A DNA stretch of 12,974 nucleotides. It comes from CAZAGT01 sp964484515. GTDB lineage: Bacteria > Desulfobacterota > DSM-4660 > Desulfatiglandales > HGW-15. A program made the position numbers and the translations under genes. Where the stretch lies: contig CAZAGT010000127.1 in the NCBI GenBank assembly GCA_964484515.1, positions 1 through 12,974 of the forward strand. The letters are read 5' to 3'. Below the pieces are notes generated by a model. It had not been told where the DNA came from. It did no database searches and was given only the letters and a program-made list of their open reading frames with translations. This document shows, piece by piece, positions 6,116-12,974 of this stretch (positions are counted from its first letter, which is position 1; every line of letters begins with the position of its first letter).

Positions 6116-6132
6116 TCCCGATGAAATCGGGA
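6116..6132 (+). repeat. Small perfect hairpin
   Basis: TCCCGAT (6116-6122) pairs with ATCGGGA (6126-6132) around a GAA loop. No T-run follows directly, so it is not a typical terminator. It lies about 50 bases before gspN. Confidence 0.5.
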
Positions 6133-6183
6133 CAGATGGGCGTTTTCCGACAACCTCAACAAAGGGCCTAAGGCACTTGGAGC

Positions 6184-7062
6184 ATGAAGCTTGACCGCAA
6201 GAAAATCCTCTGGGCGGGGCTGGCTGTTTATGCCTTGATCCTGTTCTTCTTTTTGACGCTCTACAGGCTACCCGCCGATCAGCTGGTTGCGGCGACCACG
6301 GCCCATGTCACCCAGGGCCGGCTCAGCATCGACGCGCAGAGGGCAGCTCCGTTGTTTCCCGCGGGATACAGACTGGAGGACGTATCGTGTACGGTCCAGC
6401 TGGGTGAGATCATGGCAAGGGACCGCCTCGAATCGCTGACCTTGAGGCCCGGTCTCTTGCGGCTCATGGTGGGCTATCTTCCGGTCGGGTTCAGGTGCGC
6501 CCTCAAGAGGGGCCGAGTTGACGGAAAGGCGGGTGCCTCGCTTTTGCGGGGACCGCGCAAGGGATACCTCGCCATCGATGCCTCGGACGTGTACCTTGAA
6601 GATTTCAACATCCTGCAATCGCTCTTGCGCCGAGCCCTCAAGGGGCGGTTGAAGGCCGGAATGACAATCAAGGGCAATATGACCGACCCGTCTCAGCTAG
6701 CGGGAGAAGGCCGGGCCTTGTGGGAACAGGGCTCGATTGGAACCAAGTTGAGTATTCCGGGGCTGGAGGCCGTCCCTTTCGATACCGTCAGGTTGGCATT
6801 TACGGCGCTGGATGGAAAAGTCACCTTGAAGGAGGGCGACATGAAGGGGCCGATGTTCTCCGGAAGCCTGGCCGGCGAGATCAAACTGGCCAAGAAGATC
6901 GCCCGGAGTCAGGTCATGATCGAGGCCAAGCTGACACCGGGACCTATGTTGCGGAACAATGAAATGGCAAGTCAACTCCTGGCCAAATCGACGAAAGGGA
7001 CCCTGATCATCACCGTTAAGGGGACCCTCGAGCGGCCGTCCATCAGTTGGAGAAAGAATTGA
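6184..7062 (+). CDS. gspN: Type II secretion protein GspN (Leptospira/Geobacter type)
   Basis: This is a 292-residue protein with a single N-terminal membrane helix (about 8-26) after a short basic tail (MKLDRKK), and a large periplasmic domain of repeated beta-strand motifs such as GRLSIDAQ, KGYLAIDASDVYLEDF and GSLAGEIKLAK. This matches the GspN family found in T2SS operons outside the enterobacteria and is reminiscent of AsmA-like beta-helical domains. Its exact job in secretion is not established; a stabilising or assembly role in the periplasm is likely. GGAG at 6179-6182 lies immediately before the start, a close spacing. The gene follows a 333-base spacer and overlaps gspC by one base (TGATG), so N, C, D and E are probably translated together. 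Confidence 0.85.
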   Translation: MKLDRKKILWAGLAVYALILFFFLTLYRLPADQLVAATTAHVTQGRLSIDAQRAAPLFPAGYRLEDVSCTVQLGEIMARDRLESLTLRPGLLRLMVGYLPVGFRCALKRGRVDGKAGASLLRGPRKGYLAIDASDVYLEDFNILQSLLRRALKGRLKAGMTIKGNMTDPSQLAGEGRALWEQGSIGTKLSIPGLEAVPFDTVRLAFTALDGKVTLKEGDMKGPMFSGSLAGEIKLAKKIARSQVMIEAKLTPGPMLRNNEMASQLLAKSTKGTLIITVKGTLERPSISWRKN

Positions 7063-7952
7063 TGAATATCGACGTGCTGGGATCGGAGGCCCTCAAGAAC
7101 CTGCGATACGTCTTCTACCTGGTCCTGGTTACCATGGCCGTCTATGCCTTGAGCACCCTCGTCATCTTTCTACTCGATCTCAAGATGGTGAATTACGTCC
7201 CGCCCGCCCCTATGGTCATGAACGGCGGCGCCCAAAAAACGAATCCGACCAAGCCCCTCAACAGCTACCGGAGCATCTGGGAACGAAACCTATTCGGCGT
7301 GATGGTCGATGAAAGCGAGCGGAAACGCACTCAGAGTCTGGCCGCCAAGATCGATCAACTCTCGCTCACCTCCCTGAACTGCGCCCTGGTCGGAACGATA
7401 ATCAACGACGGCGGCGACTCCTGGGCCATCATCAGGGACAACCAGACCCAGCGGCAAGACAAATACACCGTGGGTTCGACCATCCGGGGCGCCAAGGTGC
7501 AAATGATCCTCAGGAATAAGGTCGTGCTGAACATCAACGGTAAAGATGAACTCCTGGTGATGGGCATCGAAAAAATCCGGGCCGAGGGACCGGGAAATGG
7601 TACGACGGCTACCGCCCAGGGCTCGGGAGACGGCTCAACCTATAAGATCAGCAAGGATCTCGTCCAAAACAGCATCAATAATGTGGCCGAGATCATGTCG
7701 AAGGTGCGCATTAAGCCCCACTTCAAGGACGGCAAACCGGACGGTTTCAGCATCAGCCGCATCAAACAGGGAAGCATCTTCAAGACCATGGGATTCAAGA
7801 GCGGCGATGTCATCAAGAGCGTGAACGGCCAGCCGATCCAGACGGCGGAAGACATCATGCGACTCTACGAGACCATGAAAGACAGCAGCTATTTCAATAT
7901 CGGGATCACCCGCGGTAACCAGCAGAAAACGCTAAACTTCAAGGTGAGGTAA
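7062..7952 (+). CDS. gspC: Type II secretion protein GspC with C-terminal PDZ domain
   Basis: GspC connects the inner-membrane platform to the secretin and helps select substrates. I start it at ATG 7062, which overlaps the gspN stop by one base and has GGAGAAAG at 7049-7056; the in-frame TTG at 7047 is not needed. The 296 residues have a short cytoplasmic N-terminus, a transmembrane helix (about 16-38), a proline-rich linker, a homology-region domain (about 70-165, beginning near SYRSIWERNLFG and including LVGTIINDGGDSWAIIRD) that contacts the N0 domain of GspD, a Gly/Ser/Thr-rich linker, and a PDZ domain (about 215-296) with GFSISRIKQGSIF, GFKSGDVIKSVNG and a terminal beta strand. The PDZ form is typical of most T2SS; some Pseudomonas-type proteins carry a coiled coil instead. 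It directly precedes gspD, as usual. Confidence 0.95.
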   Translation: MNIDVLGSEALKNLRYVFYLVLVTMAVYALSTLVIFLLDLKMVNYVPPAPMVMNGGAQKTNPTKPLNSYRSIWERNLFGVMVDESERKRTQSLAAKIDQLSLTSLNCALVGTIINDGGDSWAIIRDNQTQRQDKYTVGSTIRGAKVQMILRNKVVLNINGKDELLVMGIEKIRAEGPGNGTTATAQGSGDGSTYKISKDLVQNSINNVAEIMSKVRIKPHFKDGKPDGFSISRIKQGSIFKTMGFKSGDVIKSVNGQPIQTAEDIMRLYETMKDSSYFNIGITRGNQQKTLNFKVR

Positions 7953-7954
7953 GG

Positions 7955-9967
7955 ATGGGGAAGACCGGAGTGCGTTCAAGGGGAGCATCTTTTTTGTTGC
8001 TGGGCCTGCTGTTTCTGGTCCTTTTGGCACCGCAGGCCTCCCTGCCGCAGGAAGACATCAAGGAGGTCGCCCTCGATTTTGACGACGTCGATATCAGGCT
8101 GTTTATCCGGGTCATCAGTGAATTGACAGGCAGGAACTTCATCATTGACAATAATGTGCGGGGCAAGGTCACCGTGCTCTCCCCCAAAAAGCTGACAACC
8201 CGTCAGGCCTATGAGGCCTTCAAATCCGTCCTGGCCGTGAACGGCTTTGCCGTTGTGGAAGCGGGTGAGGTCACAAAGATCGTCCCGGCCCAAAACATGA
8301 GTGGATACGAGCTCCCGGTGAGAACGCAAAAGGTCCGTGAGGGGGAGGATCAGTTCATTACCCAGGTGATGCCTCTCACCTATCTCGACGCCAAGGGTTT
8401 ACTCCCTTTGCTCAAACCGCTCATGTCAAGGCAGGCGACCATCTTCGCCACCCCTTCCGCCGATGTGCTTGTGGCTACGGACTATAAAGGCAATATCGAG
8501 AAGTTGGAAAAACTCCTGGATGAAATCGACGTCGAGATGCTGGACGAGACCATCGAACGGCTCGAGCTGAGCTACTCTTCGGCCACGGTCGTCTCAGCCA
8601 AGATCACAGAAATCCTGGATGCCAAATACGGCAAGGCGAGGAAGGGGGCCCGCGCCGTCTTCTTCAAGATCGTACCGCTCGAAAGGATCAACGCCCTGAT
8701 CGCACTCGCCGCTCCGGTCGTCATGAGCCAGATCAAGGATATCCTGGCCAAGATGGATCACCCCACCCCGGAAGGGAAAAGCCTGCTGAATGTGTACTAT
8801 CTCGAGCACGCCAAGGCGGAGGATCTGGTCCTGATCCTGACCCAGGCCCAGGAGGCCATCGCCAGCGCGACCCAAAGCCAAACCGCCGGCGCAACCCCTC
8901 AGAAGACCGAAGCCGGAGGTGTGGTCGTCGGCGGGACATTCAAGGCCATGGGGAAGGAGATCAGCATCACAGCGGACAAAAGCACCAACAGCCTGGTCAT
9001 CTACGCCAAACCGGATGATTTTAACGCGCTCAAGGGGATGATCCAAAAACTGGATATCCCGCGCAAGCAGGTCTTCATCGAGAGCCTGATCATCGAGGTC
9101 GATCCGGAGGAGACGTTTGCCTTCGGGACGGAATGGCAGGCCTTCAAGGACGTCAGTCCGAGCACGGGGATCTTCGGCGCCTCTAAGACGAGCCCCAGCG
9201 GACTGGATGCGTTGCCGCCCGCCGCGCCGCTGGGCGAAGGGTTTTCCCTCGGTGTCCTGACAGAGGGGATCTCGGTCGCGGGCTTCACCTTCCCGAGCCT
9301 CTCCGTCCTTGTGCGCGCCCTGGAGTCCCTGCAAAGCGTCAGCATCCTGTCCCGACCGCAGCTCCTGACCCTCAACAATGAGACGGCCGTGATCAACGTC
9401 TCGCAGAACAGGCCCTTTGAGACATCTACCACAGCTACTACCACAGTTGGGGTAACCCAGAGCATCGAGTACCGCGATGTCGGGATCATCCTGGAAATCA
9501 CCCCGCACATCAACAAGGGCGGCAAGGTCCGGCTGGAGACAAACCTGAGCGAAAGCAAGTTGGCCGGTGTTGCGGCCCAAATCAACCCCTCTCAACCGGT
9601 CACGCTCAAGAGGGCCATCGATACCGTGGTCGAGGTCCAGGACGGGGGCACCGTCGTCATCGGGGGCTTGATCGAAAAGCAGACCGATTATACCCGAACC
9701 CAGGTGCCTTGCTTCGGTAGCATCCCCTTCATGGGGTGGGGTTTCAAGAGCGCCAGCATGACCGAAACTCAGACCAATCTGATCATCTTCATCAGCCCAC
9801 GGGTCTTCGATCGTCCTCAGGACGCGGAACCCCTCAGCACCGAAAAGAAAGAATACATTGAAGATAAAATGAAACGCGAAAATGAGGAACGCTTGCACGA
9901 TCTCCCCTTCTTCAAGAAAGACAAAGAACGAATTCGGAAACGGCAAGAGGACTATTTCGGAGAATAG
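7955..9967 (+). CDS. gspD: Type II secretion outer-membrane secretin GspD
   Basis: GspD forms the multimeric outer-membrane channel. The 670-residue precursor has a Sec signal peptide (basic MGKTGVRSR, hydrophobic core about 12-26, cleavage near residue 30) and no lipobox. The domains run N0 (about 35-105, starting VALDFDDVDIRLFIRVI), N1 (about 115-180), N2 (about 190-255) and N3 (about 260-375, with a disordered Ala/Thr/Gln-rich loop). The secretin domain (about 400-625) contains SILSRPQLLTLNNETAVI, YRDVGIILEITPHI and the signature VPCFGSIPFMGWGF from residue 584. The signature normally reads VPxLGDIP; here Cys and Ser occupy unusual places. The highly charged C-terminus (about 630-670, many Lys, Glu and Arg) may correspond to the S-domain region that contacts the outer membrane or a pilotin. 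GTGAGG at 7944-7949 supports the start, two bases after gspC. Confidence 0.97.
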   Translation: MGKTGVRSRGASFLLLGLLFLVLLAPQASLPQEDIKEVALDFDDVDIRLFIRVISELTGRNFIIDNNVRGKVTVLSPKKLTTRQAYEAFKSVLAVNGFAVVEAGEVTKIVPAQNMSGYELPVRTQKVREGEDQFITQVMPLTYLDAKGLLPLLKPLMSRQATIFATPSADVLVATDYKGNIEKLEKLLDEIDVEMLDETIERLELSYSSATVVSAKITEILDAKYGKARKGARAVFFKIVPLERINALIALAAPVVMSQIKDILAKMDHPTPEGKSLLNVYYLEHAKAEDLVLILTQAQEAIASATQSQTAGATPQKTEAGGVVVGGTFKAMGKEISITADKSTNSLVIYAKPDDFNALKGMIQKLDIPRKQVFIESLIIEVDPEETFAFGTEWQAFKDVSPSTGIFGASKTSPSGLDALPPAAPLGEGFSLGVLTEGISVAGFTFPSLSVLVRALESLQSVSILSRPQLLTLNNETAVINVSQNRPFETSTTATTTVGVTQSIEYRDVGIILEITPHINKGGKVRLETNLSESKLAGVAAQINPSQPVTLKRAIDTVVEVQDGGTVVIGGLIEKQTDYTRTQVPCFGSIPFMGWGFKSASMTETQTNLIIFISPRVFDRPQDAEPLSTEKKEYIEDKMKRENEERLHDLPFFKKDKERIRKRQEDYFGE

Positions 9968-9970
9968 GGT

Positions 9971-11665
9971 ATGACGGCGGAACTCATCGGGATCTTGGAA
10001 GAGCAGTTCGGACTCGATCAAGAGAGGGTCGATCGAATCAGGGGGCTCAAGGTAAGCCCTCATGAATCCCTGGTGTACCGGATCAAGTCCGAGGGGATCG
10101 TTGACGAGGGGACACTGTTGAAGGCCTATGCCCTTATGCTCGGGCTCGAGGTGGCCGACACACTCCCTTCCGCCATGATCGACCCTGATCTCGCGGCGTC
10201 TCTCAGTGTTTCCTATCTGAAGCAGAAGAATGCAATCCCGATCCGAAACGGAGACGACGGAATCTTGATCGCCGTAAGCGACCCCTTTGACTACGAGACG
10301 ATCGACTATATCACCCAAACGCTGGGCAAGTCCTTTATCGAGACGATCCTGGCCCCGGAGCATGAAATCGGGAAGGCGATCAACAAGGCCTTTGAGGAGG
10401 GGCCGCATACGGCCGAACAGGTTCTGCGGGACATCGACGAGGAGGACAGCGACCGCATCTTTGCGGAGATTGAAGAGACGACCGACCTCTTGGAAGACAC
10501 CTCGGAGGCCCCCGTCATCAAGTTCGTCAACCTGATGTTCTCGCGGGCAGCCAAAAACCGGGCCAGCGACATCCATATTGAACCTTACCAGCACGACCTG
10601 AAGATACGATTTAGGGTCGACGGGCTCCTGTACGAGATGTTCAACCCACCCAAGAGGCTTCATCCTTCTATCACGTCGCGAATCAAGGTGATGGCGGGTC
10701 TCAACATCGCTGAAAAGAGGATGCCGCAGGACGGCCGAATCGAGATCAAGGTCGGCGATCGCAATATCGACATTCGGGTGTCCACCCTACCCACCGTTTA
10801 CGGCGAACGGGTCGTCTTGCGTTTGCTGGATAAGAGCTCAAAGTTGTTCGCCCTTGATGAGCTGGGCATCCCGGAAAAGCACCTGAACAATATCAAGGAG
10901 CTGATCACCCTGTCCCATGGTATCATCCTGGTGACCGGCCCCACGGGAAGCGGCAAGACGACGACCCTGTATGCGGCTCTCTCCGAGATCAACACGCCGG
11001 AAAAGAATATCATCACGGTTGAGGATCCGGTCGAATATCAGATCGACGGTATCGGTCAGGTCCACGTGAACCGTAAGGTCGGCTTGACCTTTGCCAACGG
11101 GCTTAGGACCATTGTCAGGCAGGACCCCGATGTCATCCTCGTCGGTGAGATTCGCGATCGGGAGACCGCCGAGATCGCCATTCAGGCAGCCCTTACCGGG
11201 CATCTCGTCTTTTCCACCCTTCACACCAATGACGCGGCCTCGGCCGTTACGAGGCTGATCGACATGGGCATCGAACCCTTCCTGATTACATCTTCAGTCC
11301 TCGCCATTATTGCTCAGAGGCTCGTCAGAACGGTCTGCCCCGACTGCAAACGACCGGCTGAAATCACAAACGAATTCATGAATGAACTCGACGTCAGAGA
11401 GCAGGATTTGGAAGACGCGAACATCTGTATCGGCGACGGGTGTGAGGCGTGTATGGAAACAGGCTATTACGGCCGGACCGGAATATACGAAATCATGCGC
11501 ATCAGTGAGTCCCTCAAGAAATCGATTCTTTCCACCTCAGACGCCAATACGATCAAACAGATAGCCGTAGAGGAAGGCATGCGAACGTTGCGGCAGGATG
11601 GGTCCGATAAGGTCATACGAGGAATCAGCACGACCCAGGAGATCCTGCGGGTCACTCAGGTCTAA
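9971..11665 (+). CDS. gspE: Type II secretion ATPase GspE
   Basis: GspE is the cytoplasmic hexameric ATPase that drives pseudopilus assembly, recruited by GspL. The 564 residues include an N-terminal T2SSE/MshEN-like domain (about 45-140), an acidic linker, then the catalytic N2 and C-terminal domains. Visible motifs are DIHIEPYQHDLKIRFRVDG (about 200-218), the Walker A GPTGSGKTT (323-331), an Asp box around the ITVEDPVEYQ stretch, the Walker B ILVGEIRD with catalytic Glu393, and the His box STLHTND. A zinc-binding tetracysteine is formed by C456/C459 and C491/C494, as in GspE and PilB. All key residues are present and the length is normal. It starts four bases after the gspD stop. GspF, its usual downstream neighbour, does not follow. 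PilB is the alternative, but the operon context makes GspE clear. Confidence 0.97.
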   Translation: MTAELIGILEEQFGLDQERVDRIRGLKVSPHESLVYRIKSEGIVDEGTLLKAYALMLGLEVADTLPSAMIDPDLAASLSVSYLKQKNAIPIRNGDDGILIAVSDPFDYETIDYITQTLGKSFIETILAPEHEIGKAINKAFEEGPHTAEQVLRDIDEEDSDRIFAEIEETTDLLEDTSEAPVIKFVNLMFSRAAKNRASDIHIEPYQHDLKIRFRVDGLLYEMFNPPKRLHPSITSRIKVMAGLNIAEKRMPQDGRIEIKVGDRNIDIRVSTLPTVYGERVVLRLLDKSSKLFALDELGIPEKHLNNIKELITLSHGIILVTGPTGSGKTTTLYAALSEINTPEKNIITVEDPVEYQIDGIGQVHVNRKVGLTFANGLRTIVRQDPDVILVGEIRDRETAEIAIQAALTGHLVFSTLHTNDAASAVTRLIDMGIEPFLITSSVLAIIAQRLVRTVCPDCKRPAEITNEFMNELDVREQDLEDANICIGDGCEACMETGYYGRTGIYEIMRISESLKKSILSTSDANTIKQIAVEEGMRTLRQDGSDKVIRGISTTQEILRVTQV

Positions 11666-11769
11666 TCACTCCCCTCCGAGTCATCCTGGCTTCCCATCCA
11701 TCAACAGACGGGTATCAGGCTCAAAGGCATGACTTGAGGTCCTTAAGAGAGCTTTGCTACGACACGTCA
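11666..11769. other. Spacer after gspE
   Basis: There are 104 bases between gspE and the next gene. No rho-independent terminator is visible: CTTGAGG/CCTTAAG near 11732-11746 nearly pairs, but with a one-base loop and no T-run. The frame of the downstream gene is open through this region, so its start could be earlier than annotated. Confidence 0.45.
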
Positions 11770-12974
11770 ATGAATTCCAGAACGACACACAGCCACGCCC
11801 CGATCTGGTTCGCCCTCCTCCTGGACCTGTTCCTGTACAGTGCTTATTTCTATAACATCCTCAGGAACCATCTACTCGCCAGTATCCGCACACAGACCGC
11901 GCTCGAGTCCTTGAAGATGATCACGGTCCCCGGATCGAACTACCTTAAGGTCCTCGATGGCCTGTTCATCCTCAAGGGCGCGTTCTTCTACGTGGTCTTG
12001 CTGGGGACCATGCTGCTGGCATTCATGCTCGTCTCTCTTCTCTTTCAGAGCCTTTGGAGGCGGGCGGCGTTTCTGCTGACAGGGTGGGTGGTTATCGCGG
12101 CCCTGACATGGAACGACGGGATCGGAGTCTCCTTCTCCCTGGTCGTCCTGCTCTCCTTGGCGGCCTTTTTCTCGCTGACCTTTTCGATCCATATCCGGTT
12201 CGCGCTGGGGGAGCTCGCCTTTCTCCTGTTCCTGGTGTTCGTCGTCACCCTCTCGCTTCAATTTGGATCCAAACACAGCTTCTTCCTGAAAACAAGGGAT
12301 CGCTTCCTGTTTGACACCCGCCTGGGAAGCCAGCTTCTCAAGGCTTACTACGACGCATCCCCGCTGGCGACCGGCCTCATCGCAAGCCCCCTCTCCCCGT
12401 CGCACGGCTCTTACATGGGTCTCGTCTTTCATGAGGGCTCCAAGGGCGAAAGATTCGTCTATCCCGGAAGAGGACTCCTGATCTTGAATGGCGATCCAAG
12501 ACATCGGGCCGCCGCCGATTTTGTGATCGATCAAAGAGCGGAACAGCAGTTCATGACGAATCGTTATGGTCAAGTCGTCCCGCTTGATTCGCTCAGCCGT
12601 GGTGATGTCGAAAGAGCCATCGGTCGGCTTTATGCGATGCACGGCCTTGTGAGACTCACTCGCAGCGGGCTTTATTTTTTTCCGGCCGGATTGCTCCTTC
12701 TGATCCTTTTCGGCATTCGGACGGTGTCGTCGCGAAGTCTGGTCTTCTTCGTTTCAGGGTCGAGTATCGCGACCGTCCTCCTTGTATTCATCGGGACGGT
12801 ATCCTTGACCGGCGATCGGTTGCCCTCCGACGTTGTACTCGAATCCGCACCCCTTCCGCGTCATGGTCTCGCTCTGGCTCATTACCTCAGGTCGCAGAGA
12901 ACCATCCCCGAAAAATACATGGGGTACGTGCGGGGGATGTGCCACTCCGAGTCCGGGGCGCTTCGGTACTGGGG
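11770..12974 (+). CDS. Uncharacterised multi-pass membrane protein, 3' end outside the window
   Basis: An open frame of 401 codons runs from ATG 11770 to the window edge without a stop. I do not recognise the family. The N-terminus has a membrane helix at about 13-31, then a cluster of helices at about 71-91, 100-113, 120-140 and 146-164. A soluble segment (about 166-298) is followed by two further helices at about 301-318 and 323-344 and a final soluble part beginning near 350. The ending, ALAHYLRSQ through SGALRYW, is reminiscent of HEAT-type helical repeats, but too little is visible to claim this. Codon use and GC resemble the gsp genes. No good ribosome site precedes ATG 11770; TTG 11734 with AAAGG at 11723-11727 is an alternative that adds 12 residues. 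It may be co-transcribed with gspE, but a link to secretion is only by position. Confidence 0.8.
   Translation, partial: MNSRTTHSHAPIWFALLLDLFLYSAYFYNILRNHLLASIRTQTALESLKMITVPGSNYLKVLDGLFILKGAFFYVVLLGTMLLAFMLVSLLFQSLWRRAAFLLTGWVVIAALTWNDGIGVSFSLVVLLSLAAFFSLTFSIHIRFALGELAFLLFLVFVVTLSLQFGSKHSFFLKTRDRFLFDTRLGSQLLKAYYDASPLATGLIASPLSPSHGSYMGLVFHEGSKGERFVYPGRGLLILNGDPRHRAAADFVIDQRAEQQFMTNRYGQVVPLDSLSRGDVERAIGRLYAMHGLVRLTRSGLYFFPAGLLLLILFGIRTVSSRSLVFFVSGSSIATVLLVFIGTVSLTGDRLPSDVVLESAPLPRHGLALAHYLRSQRTIPEKYMGYVRGMCHSESGALRYW

Larger units (their letters stand above)
5851..6183. other. 333-base non-coding spacer between gspM and gspN
   Basis: No reading frame here looks like a gene. The spacer contains several short inverted repeats: CCGTGTT (5935-5941) with AACACGG (5980-5986), GAGGCAA (5975-5981) with TTGCCTC (6004-6010), and a tight hairpin at 6116-6132. 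It also holds a heptamer array at 6005-6025. The 8-mers GCCGTGTT and CAACACGG also occur in the right part of the gspJ insert. I see no convincing promoter or terminator. It may be a relic of repeat insertion or carry an internal promoter for gspN-C-D-E. Confidence 0.55.

Noticed and set aside
6116..6132. Terminator upstream of gspN
   Set aside because: The stem is only seven pairs and the following bases are CAGATGGGCG, with only a short TTTT later; this is not convincing.
8594..10663. Minus-strand open frame of 689 codons opposite gspD and gspE
   Set aside because: It is antisense to two clearly real genes, has low-complexity Asp/Gly/Leu-rich composition typical of a reversed GC-rich coding frame, spans the gspD-gspE junction and shows no recognisable domain.
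227..11665. Type IV pilus operon instead of type II secretion
   Set aside because: The PDZ-containing GspC, a GspK without Glu at position 5, a GspG-type calcium loop, and the G-H-I-J-K set are specific to type II secretion; no PilT, PilQ or PilA-type genes are present.
11872..12642. Minus-strand open frame of 256 codons opposite the last gene
   Set aside because: Its product is highly charged, Glu/Gln/Lys/Arg rich, as expected from the reverse of a hydrophobic membrane protein; the plus-strand frame gives sensible membrane helices and stays open for over 400 codons.

Overview
This window is almost entirely one gene cluster for a type II (general) secretion system, all on the + strand. It is followed by the start of an unrelated multi-pass membrane protein that runs off the right edge. 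The order is gspG-H-I-J-K-L-M-N-C-D-E. A short GspN of the type seen in Leptospira and Geobacter, a GspL with an actin-like N-terminal half, and mid-range GC content with no close match to the enterobacterial pul/out arrangement suggest a deltaproteobacterial (Desulfobacterota-like) organism. That placement is inference.

Layout: positions 1-226 hold no recognised gene; 1-76 is one end of a dispersed repeat. Positions 227-3891 encode the five pseudopilins: GspG (major) and GspH, I, J and K (minor, tip). Positions 3897-5850 encode GspL and GspM of the inner-membrane assembly platform. A 333-base non-coding spacer precedes gspN (6184-7062), gspC (7062-7952), gspD (7955-9967) and gspE (9971-11665). 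Most neighbours overlap or are separated by only a few bases, as expected for one co-transcribed operon. The exceptions are the gspJ-gspK gap (207 bases) and the gspM-gspN gap (333 bases). GspD forms the outer-membrane channel and GspC links it to the inner membrane. GspL and GspM dock the ATPase GspE, and the pseudopilus G-H-I-J-K acts as the piston. The platform protein GspF and the prepilin peptidase GspO are not in the window and must be upstream or elsewhere.

The most interesting signal is that short non-coding repeats appear to have invaded this operon. Inside gspJ, a segment of about 247 bases (1777-2023) sits between two near-identical 14-base copies of the codons for the prepilin cleavage site. 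It has short terminal inverted repeats, keeps the reading frame open, and shifts it by exactly 87 codons. GspJ therefore has two GFTL motifs and a leader of about 101 residues. The first 76 bases of this insert match positions 76-1 of the window on the opposite strand at 65 of 76 bases. The differences fall in a hairpin in a pattern that preserves its pairing. A second repeat class, a heptamer close to CCTYGTG, occurs in the unusually long gspI leader and in both large spacers.

I saw no tRNA, rRNA, CRISPR array, transposase gene or convincing rho-independent terminator.
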